From positions 1 to 31,898 of the IMG/VR virus record IMGVR_UViG_3300043137_000175: a DNA stretch of 31,898 nt; one strand, given 5' to 3'. The notes under the pieces are model-generated. The model was given only the letters and a program-made list of their open reading frames with translations, did not search any database and had not been told where the DNA came from. Position numbers and translations under genes: made by a program. Of this stretch, positions 19,402 to 29,766 are shown piece after piece. Position 1 is the stretch's first letter. Each line of letters starts with the position of its first letter. Source of the DNA: a virus.

Positions 19402-19507
19402 TCTATCTTGCTGTGAGTGGGTGGCTGGGACAGCCTGAACGATAGTGAAGGATGGCTTAATGCCATCCACGAACCCTAGGGGTTAGCGAGATGCGCTAGA
19501 GCGCATC
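19402..19507 (+). ncRNA. hairpin-rich leader or small RNA upstream of terminase
   Basis: Successive stems: CTATC/GATAG (19402-19406 with 19441-19445) enclosing GGCTG-GGA-CAGCC (19423-19435), then GGATGGC-TTAAT-GCCATCC (19450-19468), then GATGCGCT-AG-AGCGCATC (19490-19507, an 18-bp palindrome). No open frame covers it. It matches no RNA family I recognise. The DNA could equally be a packaging-site element. Confidence 0.4.
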
Positions 19508-19562
19508 GAGCGATAAAGGGGATTTTTAACCTGATTGATATAGGGTTTTTATAAGGGGAGTT

Positions 19563-21434
19563 ATGGCAGCGGGCAAAGGTAAAGAACATCACAATGTGAT
19601 AGCCTTGAGAGAGGCAAAAGCCAAGGTAATTGAGTTCATCAAGCAGGGACTTAGCCTGGATGATGCTATTGCCAGGGCTGACCGCAAGCCTGATGTCATG
19701 AAGGTTTGGCGCCAAGACGCCGCCTTTATGAAGGAACTTGAGAAGGCTCGCACTGAAGGCGAGAAGACCCTCAGCATTGTGACTGGGGACGCTAAATACA
19801 AGATTGGCTTTGAGCAGTTCTCGAAAGAGTTCCTTGACTCGCCCATCTTCCCTCACCACCGTTCCTGGATTGACATCCTGGAGGCACGTGAGCCAAGTTA
19901 CATTCACCCTTCAATGGTCTATGAACCTGCCAGCCCGAAGCGTTTGCTAGTCAACGTCCCGCCTGAGCATGCCAAGTCAACGGTCATCACAGTCAACTAC
20001 TGTGTCTACCGTATTGCCATGGACCCGAACATTAAGATTACCATCGTCTCCAAGACTCAGGAGCGTGCTAAGGAGTATCTCTACTCCATCAAGCAGCGCC
20101 TCTCCCATGAACGCTGGGCTAAGATGCAAGCCGTCTATGGCTCGGCTGGGGGATGGAAAGAGGATGCGGATACTTGGAAGGCTGATAGGATTTACCTTTC
20201 TCGTGATTCTACCGAGAAGGACCCGACAGTGCAAGCGCTGGGTGTTGGTGGTCAGATTACTGGCGCCCGTTCGAACCTCATCATCCTGGATGACGTTGTT
20301 ACGACTTCAAACGCGCATGAGTGGGAGAAGCAACTCCTCTGGCTCCAGAGAGACGTAGTTACTCGTCTCGGCGATTCAGGTAAGTTGCTGATTGTTGGAA
20401 CGCGTATTGCCTCCAACGACCTATACCGTGAGATTAGGAACCCTGACCACTGGACTGGTGGTAAGACTCCTTTTACATACATGTCCATGCCTGCTGTATT
20501 GGAGTATGATGATGACCCTGAGAAGTGGGTTACGCTGTGGCCCAAGTCTAATTTACCCTGGGAAGGTTCGGATGAGAACATCCTTCCAGATGAGAACGGT
20601 CTTTATCCTAAATGGGATGGGCCCGCTCTGTTTAGGCGGCGCTCTGAAGTTTCCCCGAGTGCGTGGGCATTGGTTTATCAGCAGCAAGACGTCCAAGAAG
20701 ACTCCATCTTTCCACCTGCGTGTGTGCAAGGTTCAGTCAACAGGATGCGCAAGCGTGGCAAACTAAAGCCAGGCACACCAGGACATCCTGCTGAGCAGGG
20801 TCAGTGGTACACCATCATGGGTCTTGACCCAGCGATGAGCGGCAACACTGCGGCGGTAATCATGACTGTTGACCGTCAGACCCGCAAGAGATATATTTTA
20901 GATGTAGAGAACATGCAAGACCCTACTCCTCAGAAGATTCAAACTCTGATTGAGTCGTGGTGTGAGAAGTACAGACCTCATGAACTGCGTATTGAAATCA
21001 ACGCGCACCAGAAGGCTTACGCCTTGGATGAGACACTCCGTACTTACCTAGCCTCTATGGGTGTAAAATTCTCGAGCCAGTTCACTGGTAAGAATAAATG
21101 GGACACATCATTCGGTGTGGCTGCTATGTCAGGTCTCTTTGGGACTATGCGTGGTAACACATTCAATCATGATAACCTGATGGAACTTCCTTCACAGGAT
21201 GGTTCAGAAGGCGTAAAGGCTCTCATCCAGCAATTGATTACCTGGAAGCCTGAGACTAAAGGCAAGACAGACTGCATCATGGCACTCTGGTTCTGTGAAC
21301 TACGTGCACGTGAAGTCATCGGTACTACAAGAATTACTCAAAGTCACATTCCAAATAAATGGGCTACACCTCGCCAAGAGGCTACGCGTTACATGGTAAA
21401 TGTAAACGATTACGAATTTGGCGATTACGAATAG
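19563..21434 (+). CDS. terL: terminase large subunit
   Basis: A 623-aa protein. It has an N-terminal helical segment (1-75), an ATPase with a Walker-A-like NVPPEHAKST (131-140), Walker B NLIILDD (238-244) and IVGTRIASNDL (277-287, coupling motif), and a C-terminal RNase-H-like nuclease with MGLDPAMSG (Asp422), RIEINAHQ (Glu478) and the acidic KTDCIMALW near the end. It cuts concatemeric DNA and drives packaging into the prohead through the portal. No separate small subunit gene is visible upstream, though the N-terminal helices could carry DNA-recognition function. AAGGGGAG precedes the ATG. The portal gene follows. Confidence 0.93.
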   Translation: MAAGKGKEHHNVIALREAKAKVIEFIKQGLSLDDAIARADRKPDVMKVWRQDAAFMKELEKARTEGEKTLSIVTGDAKYKIGFEQFSKEFLDSPIFPHHRSWIDILEAREPSYIHPSMVYEPASPKRLLVNVPPEHAKSTVITVNYCVYRIAMDPNIKITIVSKTQERAKEYLYSIKQRLSHERWAKMQAVYGSAGGWKEDADTWKADRIYLSRDSTEKDPTVQALGVGGQITGARSNLIILDDVVTTSNAHEWEKQLLWLQRDVVTRLGDSGKLLIVGTRIASNDLYREIRNPDHWTGGKTPFTYMSMPAVLEYDDDPEKWVTLWPKSNLPWEGSDENILPDENGLYPKWDGPALFRRRSEVSPSAWALVYQQQDVQEDSIFPPACVQGSVNRMRKRGKLKPGTPGHPAEQGQWYTIMGLDPAMSGNTAAVIMTVDRQTRKRYILDVENMQDPTPQKIQTLIESWCEKYRPHELRIEINAHQKAYALDETLRTYLASMGVKFSSQFTGKNKWDTSFGVAAMSGLFGTMRGNTFNHDNLMELPSQDGSEGVKALIQQLITWKPETKGKTDCIMALWFCELRAREVIGTTRITQSHIPNKWATPRQEATRYMVNVNDYEFGDYE

Positions 21435-21441
21435 GATAACA

Positions 21442-23187
21442 ATGGCAGACATCAAGACTATTGCACGGCGTGTAGACGCCATGAAGCATCGCGCTGTTGA
21501 GCGCGACGGCAAAATGGCTAGCATCCTTGCAGTACGTAAGGGACAAATGGCTCAGGTATTCCCTGACATGTTCCCTACAGACATGCCTCATGCCATGGTT
21601 GCTAACTTTGTGGATGTTGCAGCCCGCGACTTGGCTGAAGTTCTAGCACCGCTACCTTCAATCAACTGCTCCACAACTAACGTTACATCTGACCGTGCCC
21701 GCACATTTGCGGATAAGCGCAGCATGATTGCAAACAACTATGTATATACATCACGCCTGCAGACTCAGATGTACCCAGGTTCAGACCAGTACTTTACTTA
21801 TGGCTTCTTGCCTATCCACGTAGAGCCTGATTGGGAGAACGACCTTCCACGTATCCGTGTTGAAGACCCAGTTGGTGCTTACTATGAGCGTGACCGTTTT
21901 GGTCGCGTGGTTGCTTACGCTAAGCGCTACTCAAAGAGCATGGGCGAACTTGTTAATGAGTTCCCTGAATATGCTGGAGCAATCCTTGGTCAGTTCGGTA
22001 TGGACCAGAATCTTAACCAGGAGATTGAAGTTATCCGCTACATGGATAAGAACAACATCATCCTGTATGTTCCTTCACGCAAGGATTTAATTTTAAGCCA
22101 AGCGGCAAACCCAATGAAGCGTATGTCTGTAGTTATTGCAGAGCGTCCTTCTTTGGATGGTCAGCCACGTGGACAATTTGACGATGTTCTATTCGTACAA
22201 CTTGCACGTGCACGTTTTGCTAACCTCGCTATGGAAGCGGCTGAAAAGTCCATCCAGGCGCCTCTTGTTGTACCTGATGACGTTATCGACCTGCCTATGG
22301 GTCCTGACGCAATCATTCGTACAAATCAACCTAATGGTGTTGGGCGTGTCCGTTTGGACATTCCCGCTGCTACTTTTCAGGAGCAATCAGCACTCCAATC
22401 TGAATTACGACTCGGTGCTCGATATCCTGAGGGTAGAACTGGAAACATTGACGCTAGTGTAATCACTGGTCAAGGTGTCCAGGCACTTCTTGGTGCCTTC
22501 GATTCTCAGATTAAGGCTGGTCAAACAGTTATTGCTGAGGTACTTGAAGATGTTATCAAGTTGTGTTTTGAAATGGATGAACTCCTTTTCAATAAGGATA
22601 AGAGTGTCAGAGGTGTAGCACAAGGTACGCCGTACGAGTTAAAGTACATGCCAGGCAAGGACATTAAGGGCGATACTTCGGTAGAAGTCCGATATGGCTT
22701 GATGGCTGGATTAGACCCTTCTCGCGCCCTGATTTTCTCTCTCCAAGCGCTAGGTGCAGACCTAGTATCAAAAGATTTCATTCGTCGTGAATTACCATGG
22801 AGCGTTAACGTTACTATGGAAGAACAGCGTATTGAAATCGAGAAGATGCGCGAGAACTTAACTGCAGCAATCACTGCAAGTGCGCAAGCAATTCCTGCTA
22901 TGGCCGCACAAGGTCAAGACCCATCTAAACTAATCCAGAATATTGCCGACGTTATTGAACGTCGTCGTAAAGGGGATAGTATCGAGGCTGCTGCGTTGGC
23001 AGTGTTTAAGGTGGAAACACCTGAACAACCAGCACAGCCAGAGATGGCTCCGCCAGGCACACAAGGCCCAGTTGAGCAAGCGCCCCCGTCCCCAGCGGCT
23101 CCTGGACAACCTTCTGGCGGGGCCCCTCAACAACCAGGACAGGCTCCAGCACCACAAGACTTAGGTTCTATTCTAGCAGGAATGTAA
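21442..23187 (+). CDS. portal protein
   Basis: A 581-aa protein from ATG 21442 (MADIKTIARRVDAMKHRAVE), preceded by AGGATAACA; a longer in-frame extension has no ribosome binding site. Residues 60-450 have the mixed alpha/beta layout of portals (ANFVDVAARDLAEVLAPLPS, YGFLPIHVEPDWENDLPRIR, ARFANLAMEAAEKSIQAPLV, GLMAGLDPSRALIF). The last 70 residues are Pro/Gln/Ala-rich and likely flexible. It forms the dodecameric channel for DNA at one capsid vertex. Position directly after terminase supports the call. Confidence 0.82.
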   Translation: MADIKTIARRVDAMKHRAVERDGKMASILAVRKGQMAQVFPDMFPTDMPHAMVANFVDVAARDLAEVLAPLPSINCSTTNVTSDRARTFADKRSMIANNYVYTSRLQTQMYPGSDQYFTYGFLPIHVEPDWENDLPRIRVEDPVGAYYERDRFGRVVAYAKRYSKSMGELVNEFPEYAGAILGQFGMDQNLNQEIEVIRYMDKNNIILYVPSRKDLILSQAANPMKRMSVVIAERPSLDGQPRGQFDDVLFVQLARARFANLAMEAAEKSIQAPLVVPDDVIDLPMGPDAIIRTNQPNGVGRVRLDIPAATFQEQSALQSELRLGARYPEGRTGNIDASVITGQGVQALLGAFDSQIKAGQTVIAEVLEDVIKLCFEMDELLFNKDKSVRGVAQGTPYELKYMPGKDIKGDTSVEVRYGLMAGLDPSRALIFSLQALGADLVSKDFIRRELPWSVNVTMEEQRIEIEKMRENLTAAITASAQAIPAMAAQGQDPSKLIQNIADVIERRRKGDSIEAAALAVFKVETPEQPAQPEMAPPGTQGPVEQAPPSPAAPGQPSGGAPQQPGQAPAPQDLGSILAGM

Positions 23188-23199
23188 CAAGGAGAAGAA

Positions 23200-23430
23200 A
23201 TGGCAACTCGAAAGAAGCGAGTAGTTACAGTAGATACCAACGAATACAATCGTTTGGAAATGTACTGCATCTGGCTTAACGAGTTCTATACTTCACTGCT
23301 AAGAGCAGGATTTAAACACGATGTAGCGCTAGCGCTCATCACAGATAAAGAATCTTATCCTGATTGGGTTGAATGGAAAATCCCAACAGACGCTGATATT
23401 TCCAAATACATGGACGAAGACGAGGACTAA
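23200..23430 (+). CDS. 76-aa hypothetical protein after portal
   Basis: MATRKKRVVTVDTNEYNRLE ... LLRAGFKHDVALALITDKES ends in an acidic tail (DADISKYMDEDED). One helix-rich domain, no Cys. AAGGAG stands seven nt before ATG. Small proteins of this type follow the portal in many actinophages and may be scaffold or connector factors; not proven. Confidence 0.72.
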   Translation: MATRKKRVVTVDTNEYNRLEMYCIWLNEFYTSLLRAGFKHDVALALITDKESYPDWVEWKIPTDADISKYMDEDED

Positions 23431-23431
23431 A

Positions 23432-23866
23432 ATGGTTAAAGAAGTAGTTTCGGGAGTTGGTGCTAATTCTAGCCGTACCGATAAAAACCCTAGTGCTCAA
23501 GTAAAGAGAATTCAGCGCGATGCAAAGATTGGCTCTGCTTCAGGCGGTCCTAGAGGTGCTCGTTTAGAGAACGAATCTCTTCAGTCTGCTATTGCAACTG
23601 AACCAACTGGTAGTGCTGTAAGTCAGAATCAATTTCCTCAGATGAGCAAGCAGGTTACTAACGTATTTGCTCCAGGAAATCCTAATGTTCCATTTACAGA
23701 TGGCGCAGGCATGGATACTGCTGGACGCACTCCACGAGATTTGGTAACACCTAACTTGAGCAGCCCAGACCCAGGACTTGTCTTGTTCTCTGCTATGTAC
23801 GCAGCATCTCCATCACCTGCTTTGCGACGCATCCTTGAATCATACGACCAAGAGGGCATGCACTAG
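23432..23866 (+). CDS. 144-aa disordered virion-region protein
   Basis: MVKEVVSGVGANSSRTDKNP... is rich in Ser, Gly, Asn and Pro, with a C-terminal helix (PGLVLFSAMYAASPSPALRR). Mostly disordered, it may be a virion accessory or scaffold protein. The ATG at 23432 follows the previous stop by one base. The stop overlaps the GTG of the 1966-aa gene. Confidence 0.68.
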   Translation: MVKEVVSGVGANSSRTDKNPSAQVKRIQRDAKIGSASGGPRGARLENESLQSAIATEPTGSAVSQNQFPQMSKQVTNVFAPGNPNVPFTDGAGMDTAGRTPRDLVTPNLSSPDPGLVLFSAMYAASPSPALRRILESYDQEGMH

Positions 23867-26800
23867 TGTCAATGAATCTAGGCATTTACGAACCAACTTC
23901 TCGCCAGTCTAAGAAGAGCGCGACTCTACTTGCTAATACATCTGGCGACGCTCTTGCGCGTATGATGGAATACGAGTTAATTGGATTTGACGGAACTCAG
24001 CATTCTAACTTTGATTCTATTGTAAAGAAGTACCCACATCTTAGCAAAGATGTAATTGTTGGTCTTGTTAAGGCTGGAGCAAACGCAGCCACTCCTGGAA
24101 TTGACAAAGTTGCTACAGTTGACGGCATTACTCAGGTAATGAGACAAGCAACTTATACAAAGTCCCTTCCATCTGCCTTTCAAAAGGACAAGAACCTATT
24201 TGAAAAGGCTAGAGATGCTGTCTATGGCGGATTCAAGGGTACAACACGAGTAGGATTTGCAGCGTTCCGCTCTCCTTACGATTATTTAACAACAGTAGCA
24301 CGTGATTTGTACGCAGTAACACAGGGCGAGAACATATCTGCTGGTCAAATTGTCAAAGACATGAACCCAATCAACGCTATTGCTGGTCAAACAAGTCAAT
24401 TTGGTGCATTAGTTAGAGATGTATTTGATGGTGGCGGCGTAAGCACTGGCTCAGGTTTCTTTATCAGCCCAGAATCACGCGTTGGTAAGCAGCAGGCTAA
24501 GGCTATGCAGCAATTTGGACGCGTTAACAATCAATCTTTCACAATTGGACGTGGTGCGCTAGCAACTGTTGGCGTAGACCCTAACAGCACTGCATTCAAA
24601 CTTGCATCTGGAACAATTGACGCAGTATTTAACGTTGCACTAGACCCAACAACTTATCTTGGACCTGGCGCTCTTATTAAAACAGGAGTTGCTGGTAAGG
24701 CACTGCTTAAAGCAGGAGTCAGCGAAGAAAAAGTAGCAAAGATTGCAGAGTTTGGTGTAGTCGGAGCAGCAAAGCAGGGACGACGACTTGCTGAATCACG
24801 TGCTATTGCACAGAGCGAACAGGCTGCTGCTAATGCTAAAGATATCGCACTTTCTGCTGACGAAAAGAAGTTGCTTGATACCTATAAGAACGAAAAAGGC
24901 GAGATTACTCGCGCTGTAAATAACACATTTAAGCGAGCAGAAGAAGAATACCTGCAAGCAAACAGATACCTTACAGATGCAGAAGTCTTGCATTCAACTG
25001 CTAAAGCAGATGCAATTATTGGCGCTGTTGACGATAAACTGGTCAAGGGTGTTGAAGCACTAAATGATACAAACGTAGTCAAGTACGTTGAAGACATTAT
25101 TGTTGGAAAGAATCAAGATACATTCATTGATACTCTTTCACAACTATCTGCAGATACAGATAACATTGGCAAAGCATTCCCTGGCGCATTTATGGTTGAG
25201 GAACTACCACAGTTTGGCAAGATTGTACCTGCTGCACACGGAGCAGATGAGTTCCTAGTATCTCTCGTTAAAGAGGGAGATATCAATATCCTTGATTTGG
25301 CTAAGGATTACAGCAAACTTAACAAAAAAGAAGCCACTCTAGAACTTACTTTACGTGCTCGTGTTGCTGATGAAATTGAAACTATTATTCAAACTGGCGC
25401 ATTCCCTAAGAAGACTATCAATGCCCTTAAGACAATTCAGGGTTCTGGCTTCTTTGATGACCTTGCGTTTGGCGAAGGAATTCAAAACCTTGGTCAATTA
25501 ATTGGCAAGGTAGCAGCAACTAAGAACACAGAGGCTGTATCAATCCTCACTAACGTTATTGAAGACCTTTACAAAGTAGACGCATTTTCGAACATCCGTT
25601 CGATTCATGGTGGCATCGGCGGTACTGCAATAGTATCCAAGGGCGTTCTTGCTGCTAAGGGAATCAAAATCAGCAACGCTCTTTCAGATAGCAAGAATAT
25701 CACAAGCGTAGTTGACGTACCTAAATCACTTGTATCAGCACAGGATGCTGTAATTAACGCAGAGGCAGCACGTGATGCTGCACTAGCAGCAAAGAATTCT
25801 TTGGATAAGAACCTTAAAGAAATTAAGGCACTCAAGGATTATGCTGCTAAAGACCCAGATTTGATTGCTAATATTATAAACAATCCAGAGTATGCGCCTT
25901 TGCAGAAACTTATGGACCTTGAACTTAGAATGGGTCAAAAGGCTGCAGAAAAAGAATTTCTTCGTGCAGAAGCAGGTCTTGTAAATGGTATCGGTGGACC
26001 ACTTGCCGATGATTTAACTAAGGTTAATAAGTTTCTTCTTGGAAAGCGCTTTGCAGTAGTTGCTAATATCGTAGCAAAAGAGACTAGCGCATCTAAGATT
26101 TCACGTCTATTTAACAACAAGATGGACCTAGAAGTTGCTGGACAACTCGCTGCTGCAAAGACAGGCGACGAAGTACTTGCAGTATTGCGTACACACCTAT
26201 CAGACCCAGTAGCAGACCCACAATTGGCTCGTAGCATGACCCTAAAGGGACAGGTTGCTGCAACATCAGTTCCTGTTATTAAGTCTGTAATGGCTCCTAA
26301 TGGCAAGGCGATTCAAGCAATCCAGAAGTTAGACAATGCTATGTCTAGAGTCTACATCCGCTCTACCATTCTTCCTCTTGATGACCTTGATAAACTAGGC
26401 ACAGGATTACGCGAATGGATGCAATCAGCAGAAGTTCCAGTTGACCTTATTGACAGTACAATTGATAAGTTGATTGCTGCGTCTGCTACAACAGGTAGAA
26501 GCATCAATGCACTTCGTGCTAAGATTATTGACGATGCATTCCAACAGACTCACAAAGCAATTGTCGACAAGTATGCTCCTGGAAGCAGCGAACTTCTTGA
26601 TATTCTACAGAAAGAACTCAAGATTGCTGGAGATGATAGAGCGTTAATTACAAACTACGCCAACTCTCTACGCGCAAATAATAAACTTCCATTCATTGCA
26701 CTACTTGATGGCAAGGAAGTTCCTACAACTGGAGCAGTTTACGCACATCAATTCCTTGATGATGTTGTCCGCTTGCCAGACAATAAGGCTCTTGTTAAAG

Positions 26801-29766
26801 CAGTAAAAGACTTTAAGCGCCGTGGTCCACTACTTAGTACTCGCGCAAATCTAGATGCTTTCCAAGTACAAGTTGGAGAACACTGGCGTACAGCGCAGTT
26901 AGCATTCCGTATATCTTATGTTATTCGTAATATCGGAGAGATGCAGGTTCGCCAGTATCTTTCAGGTCATGACACTCTACTGAACCATCCTTTTGGATAC
27001 CTTGCTATGATGGCAGGAAACCCAAATGGAAACTCTATGCAGAAGTTGCTCTCTCACTTTGAGAAGTACAAGAACGACATCATGGAGAATGCATTCAAAG
27101 ACGCAGAAGGTGCTACTAAAGCAACAGAAGCGATGGATGAATACCTTGAGTTTATGGGACGACAGATATCACACGCTGACCCACGCTCTGCTGATGCTAA
27201 GGTTCGCGTTCTAGGAAAGATTTATCAAGTTATTGAATCAGTCCACCCTAAGTTTAACGAAGCATTTGCCACAACACTATCTCGTTTTAACATCGATGAT
27301 ATGATGCAGTTGGTTGCAAAAGCAGATACTCCTGAAAAGCAGGCTGCCGTAGTCAATGATTTAATATCTAACAAGCCTATCCGAATCAATGATGTTGACA
27401 GAATTGATGTACTTAAAGAGATTTATGAAGCATCTCGTGTATCAAGAGGAAACCGTAAGGTATCTGACTTTGATGAGATATTCCTTCTCGATGGAACTAA
27501 GGGTTTTGTAAAAGATAACATTAATATTACTGGTGTCAGAAACTGGCTGTTTGATGAAAACTCAACAGCAAGTTATGCAACAGCACTTAATGGTCTGATG
27601 GGTACTGGACCAAAGGGTATCTATATCCGCAAGTTGCTTGCTGATGGAGTTGTAGAAGTTCCACTAGATAATGGTACTGGTTACGTATTACGTATGCCAA
27701 AGTACAAGAACTCTATGGACTTTGAAGAAGGCGGAAAGAGAATCGCTACATTTAAAGAAGAACTTTCACGTCTATTCCCAGCAGAAGATATGCCTAACGC
27801 CAGCGCTATCTATTCTGATACAAAGGCATGGCTACAGGAAAACAGCAACGTTCTTAAAAACGGAATTGACGCATTCTTTAGAATGGCAGCAAGAGCAGAA
27901 AACCTTGCTAACTTTGGTCCTGAATACAGAATGTCATACTGGGACCATATTGGACGATATGCTCCTGCATTGAGCCTAGATGACCTACTGAAACTTCAGA
28001 AGTCTGCATCGAAGACTCTTGCTCCTATCCGACTATCTAAGGGTGGAAAGTTCATCCCAGTTGGTAAGCAGAATCAAACAATTAGAATTATTGAATCTGA
28101 AATCAGAAGTCGTAAAAAGACTCCAGACTTCAAGTCTTCTATGTCATACGGTGATGCACACGTTGCAGCATCTGACACTGCGGGTAAAGCAGTTAAGGCT
28201 CTCTTTTATGATGCTAGTAGAACTCTTGATTCTACAAACAAGATGCGACTAATCTTCCCCTTCTTACAGGCTCACTTGAATACACTCAAGACCTGGGGAG
28301 AGTTGACAGCAAAGAACCCTATTCAGGTATACAAGTTTGGTAAAGCATTCGATGCTCTTACTAAGCCAGGTTCTGCTGCGCTCTACGATGTTACAAGTAC
28401 TCAGTACGAAGAGTCTCAAGGATTTATCTACAAGGATGAGTTCGGTGTCAATCGATTCCGCTATCCACTATTAGGTAGCCTCTTCGGTGCATTTGCAGGT
28501 AAGAACCTAGATGCAGCACAGGCTGTCCAACTGACAGCACCCGTTGAATCTCTTAACCTTGCTATGGGCGCAGTAAACCCTATGATGCCTGGTGTTGGTC
28601 CTGTTATGCAGGCTGCATTTAAAGCATCTGGCAAGTCTAAGTCATTCGGTCCTGCCTACGATTTCATGCGTCAATGGATTTTTCCATTTGGCGAAAAGGG
28701 TGTCTACGATATTGTCGTACCAGCATGGTTGAACAAAACAATTATGCTTGGCATGAACGACCAACTTGCTGTTGAAAAGGGCGTAAAGAGTTGGGCAGGA
28801 TACCTTGCATCAACTCAGGATTATGGTGATAATCCATTTGCCGATGACACACAGCGCAACGCATTATTTGAAAAAGCAGAATCTATGTCTCGTTGGGTTT
28901 CTGGATTCACAGCAATCTTCCAGAGCATTCTTCCTGCTACACCTACTCAAGAAGTCTTATCTAAGATAAAGACAAGCGAAGGCAAGTATCAGTTTATGGC
29001 TCAGAGCATGCTCTACAAGGCATGGAAAGACATAAGCGAAGAGAACGCTGGAGACTATGAAGCATCTGTTGCTGACTTCTCAGAGAAGTACGGTCTTGGC
29101 AACCTTAGCGTAATCCTCAGTGGTTCTACTAAGTCTGTTACAGGAACTCAAGATGCTTGGTCATTCTTAAACAAGAACGCAACAGTAGTTGGAAACTATG
29201 CAAGTAAAGAAGCAGATATTGTTCCATACTTCTTCCCTGGTGGAGAAGCAGCAATGGCTTACTACAACTGGCAAGTAGCATCTGGTCGTCGTGAAAAACT
29301 ATCAACAGCAGAACTTTCCAATGCTGCAGAAAACTTGATTTATAACCTAGAGAAGTCTCAGATTACTGAACAGCAAATCCTTGAAGGACATTCAGATATC
29401 TGGTACACACAGCAGGTTATTGACCTTAATAAGAAATACGGCGGAGAACCAATTGAAGCCGTAAGTCCTGGTCGTGCTCAGGCTCGTGCAGAAGTTGTCG
29501 GTTTGGCTCTCAATGAGCCAGCATTTAAGCAGTCTCCTATCTACGCAGAGACAGCACAGTTCTACGCAGAGTACCAAAGAAGACAACAAGTACTACAGCG
29601 AGATAGAGTCACAGTAACACCAGACTTTTCTAGCGGATTCTGGCTGAATACACAATACAGAAATGAGTTGACAACATTGGGAACCAAGTTAATGTTAGAA
29701 AACCCTGAGTTCTCTCATATGTACTATTCAGTATTCGCACCTCTTTTGAAAGCGCAGGCTAAATAA
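23866..29766 (+). CDS. giant 1966-aa internal-virion-like structural protein
   Basis: A 1966-aa protein from GTG (SMNLGIYEPTSRQSKKSATL); ATG 23872 is an alternative. It is mostly alpha-helical with Ala/Lys/Glu-rich coiled stretches (roughly 290-370 and 620-690). An N-terminal hydrophobic Gly/Ala part reads GTIDAVFNVALDPTTYLGPG. A conserved-looking C-terminal block includes LIFPFLQAHLNTLKTWGELT, YPLLGSLFGAFAG, QWIFPFGEKGVYDIVVPAWL. Length, helicity and position right after portal resemble internal virion or ejection proteins of podovirus-like phages. I see no convincing protease or transglycosylase motif. The assignment is by analogy only. Confidence 0.7.
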   Translation: MSMNLGIYEPTSRQSKKSATLLANTSGDALARMMEYELIGFDGTQHSNFDSIVKKYPHLSKDVIVGLVKAGANAATPGIDKVATVDGITQVMRQATYTKSLPSAFQKDKNLFEKARDAVYGGFKGTTRVGFAAFRSPYDYLTTVARDLYAVTQGENISAGQIVKDMNPINAIAGQTSQFGALVRDVFDGGGVSTGSGFFISPESRVGKQQAKAMQQFGRVNNQSFTIGRGALATVGVDPNSTAFKLASGTIDAVFNVALDPTTYLGPGALIKTGVAGKALLKAGVSEEKVAKIAEFGVVGAAKQGRRLAESRAIAQSEQAAANAKDIALSADEKKLLDTYKNEKGEITRAVNNTFKRAEEEYLQANRYLTDAEVLHSTAKADAIIGAVDDKLVKGVEALNDTNVVKYVEDIIVGKNQDTFIDTLSQLSADTDNIGKAFPGAFMVEELPQFGKIVPAAHGADEFLVSLVKEGDINILDLAKDYSKLNKKEATLELTLRARVADEIETIIQTGAFPKKTINALKTIQGSGFFDDLAFGEGIQNLGQLIGKVAATKNTEAVSILTNVIEDLYKVDAFSNIRSIHGGIGGTAIVSKGVLAAKGIKISNALSDSKNITSVVDVPKSLVSAQDAVINAEAARDAALAAKNSLDKNLKEIKALKDYAAKDPDLIANIINNPEYAPLQKLMDLELRMGQKAAEKEFLRAEAGLVNGIGGPLADDLTKVNKFLLGKRFAVVANIVAKETSASKISRLFNNKMDLEVAGQLAAAKTGDEVLAVLRTHLSDPVADPQLARSMTLKGQVAATSVPVIKSVMAPNGKAIQAIQKLDNAMSRVYIRSTILPLDDLDKLGTGLREWMQSAEVPVDLIDSTIDKLIAASATTGRSINALRAKIIDDAFQQTHKAIVDKYAPGSSELLDILQKELKIAGDDRALITNYANSLRANNKLPFIALLDGKEVPTTGAVYAHQFLDDVVRLPDNKALVKAVKDFKRRGPLLSTRANLDAFQVQVGEHWRTAQLAFRISYVIRNIGEMQVRQYLSGHDTLLNHPFGYLAMMAGNPNGNSMQKLLSHFEKYKNDIMENAFKDAEGATKATEAMDEYLEFMGRQISHADPRSADAKVRVLGKIYQVIESVHPKFNEAFATTLSRFNIDDMMQLVAKADTPEKQAAVVNDLISNKPIRINDVDRIDVLKEIYEASRVSRGNRKVSDFDEIFLLDGTKGFVKDNINITGVRNWLFDENSTASYATALNGLMGTGPKGIYIRKLLADGVVEVPLDNGTGYVLRMPKYKNSMDFEEGGKRIATFKEELSRLFPAEDMPNASAIYSDTKAWLQENSNVLKNGIDAFFRMAARAENLANFGPEYRMSYWDHIGRYAPALSLDDLLKLQKSASKTLAPIRLSKGGKFIPVGKQNQTIRIIESEIRSRKKTPDFKSSMSYGDAHVAASDTAGKAVKALFYDASRTLDSTNKMRLIFPFLQAHLNTLKTWGELTAKNPIQVYKFGKAFDALTKPGSAALYDVTSTQYEESQGFIYKDEFGVNRFRYPLLGSLFGAFAGKNLDAAQAVQLTAPVESLNLAMGAVNPMMPGVGPVMQAAFKASGKSKSFGPAYDFMRQWIFPFGEKGVYDIVVPAWLNKTIMLGMNDQLAVEKGVKSWAGYLASTQDYGDNPFADDTQRNALFEKAESMSRWVSGFTAIFQSILPATPTQEVLSKIKTSEGKYQFMAQSMLYKAWKDISEENAGDYEASVADFSEKYGLGNLSVILSGSTKSVTGTQDAWSFLNKNATVVGNYASKEADIVPYFFPGGEAAMAYYNWQVASGRREKLSTAELSNAAENLIYNLEKSQITEQQILEGHSDIWYTQQVIDLNKKYGGEPIEAVSPGRAQARAEVVGLALNEPAFKQSPIYAETAQFYAEYQRRQQVLQRDRVTVTPDFSSGFWLNTQYRNELTTLGTKLMLENPEFSHMYYSVFAPLLKAQAK

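Larger units (their letters stand above)
18772..19562. other. 790-bp non-coding region before the terminase
   Basis: No convincing gene on either strand. 18781-19200 is GC-rich with many short hairpins (for example GTGC-TTC-GCAC, CGGC-GAA-GCCG). 19200-19400 is AT-rich with a GTGACT-TC-AGTCAC palindrome (19311-19324). 19400-19510 is hairpin-rich. A packaging site, a replication origin, a structured leader or a small RNA are all possible. A 44-codon minus frame (18868-19002) is judged accidental. Confidence 0.55.
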
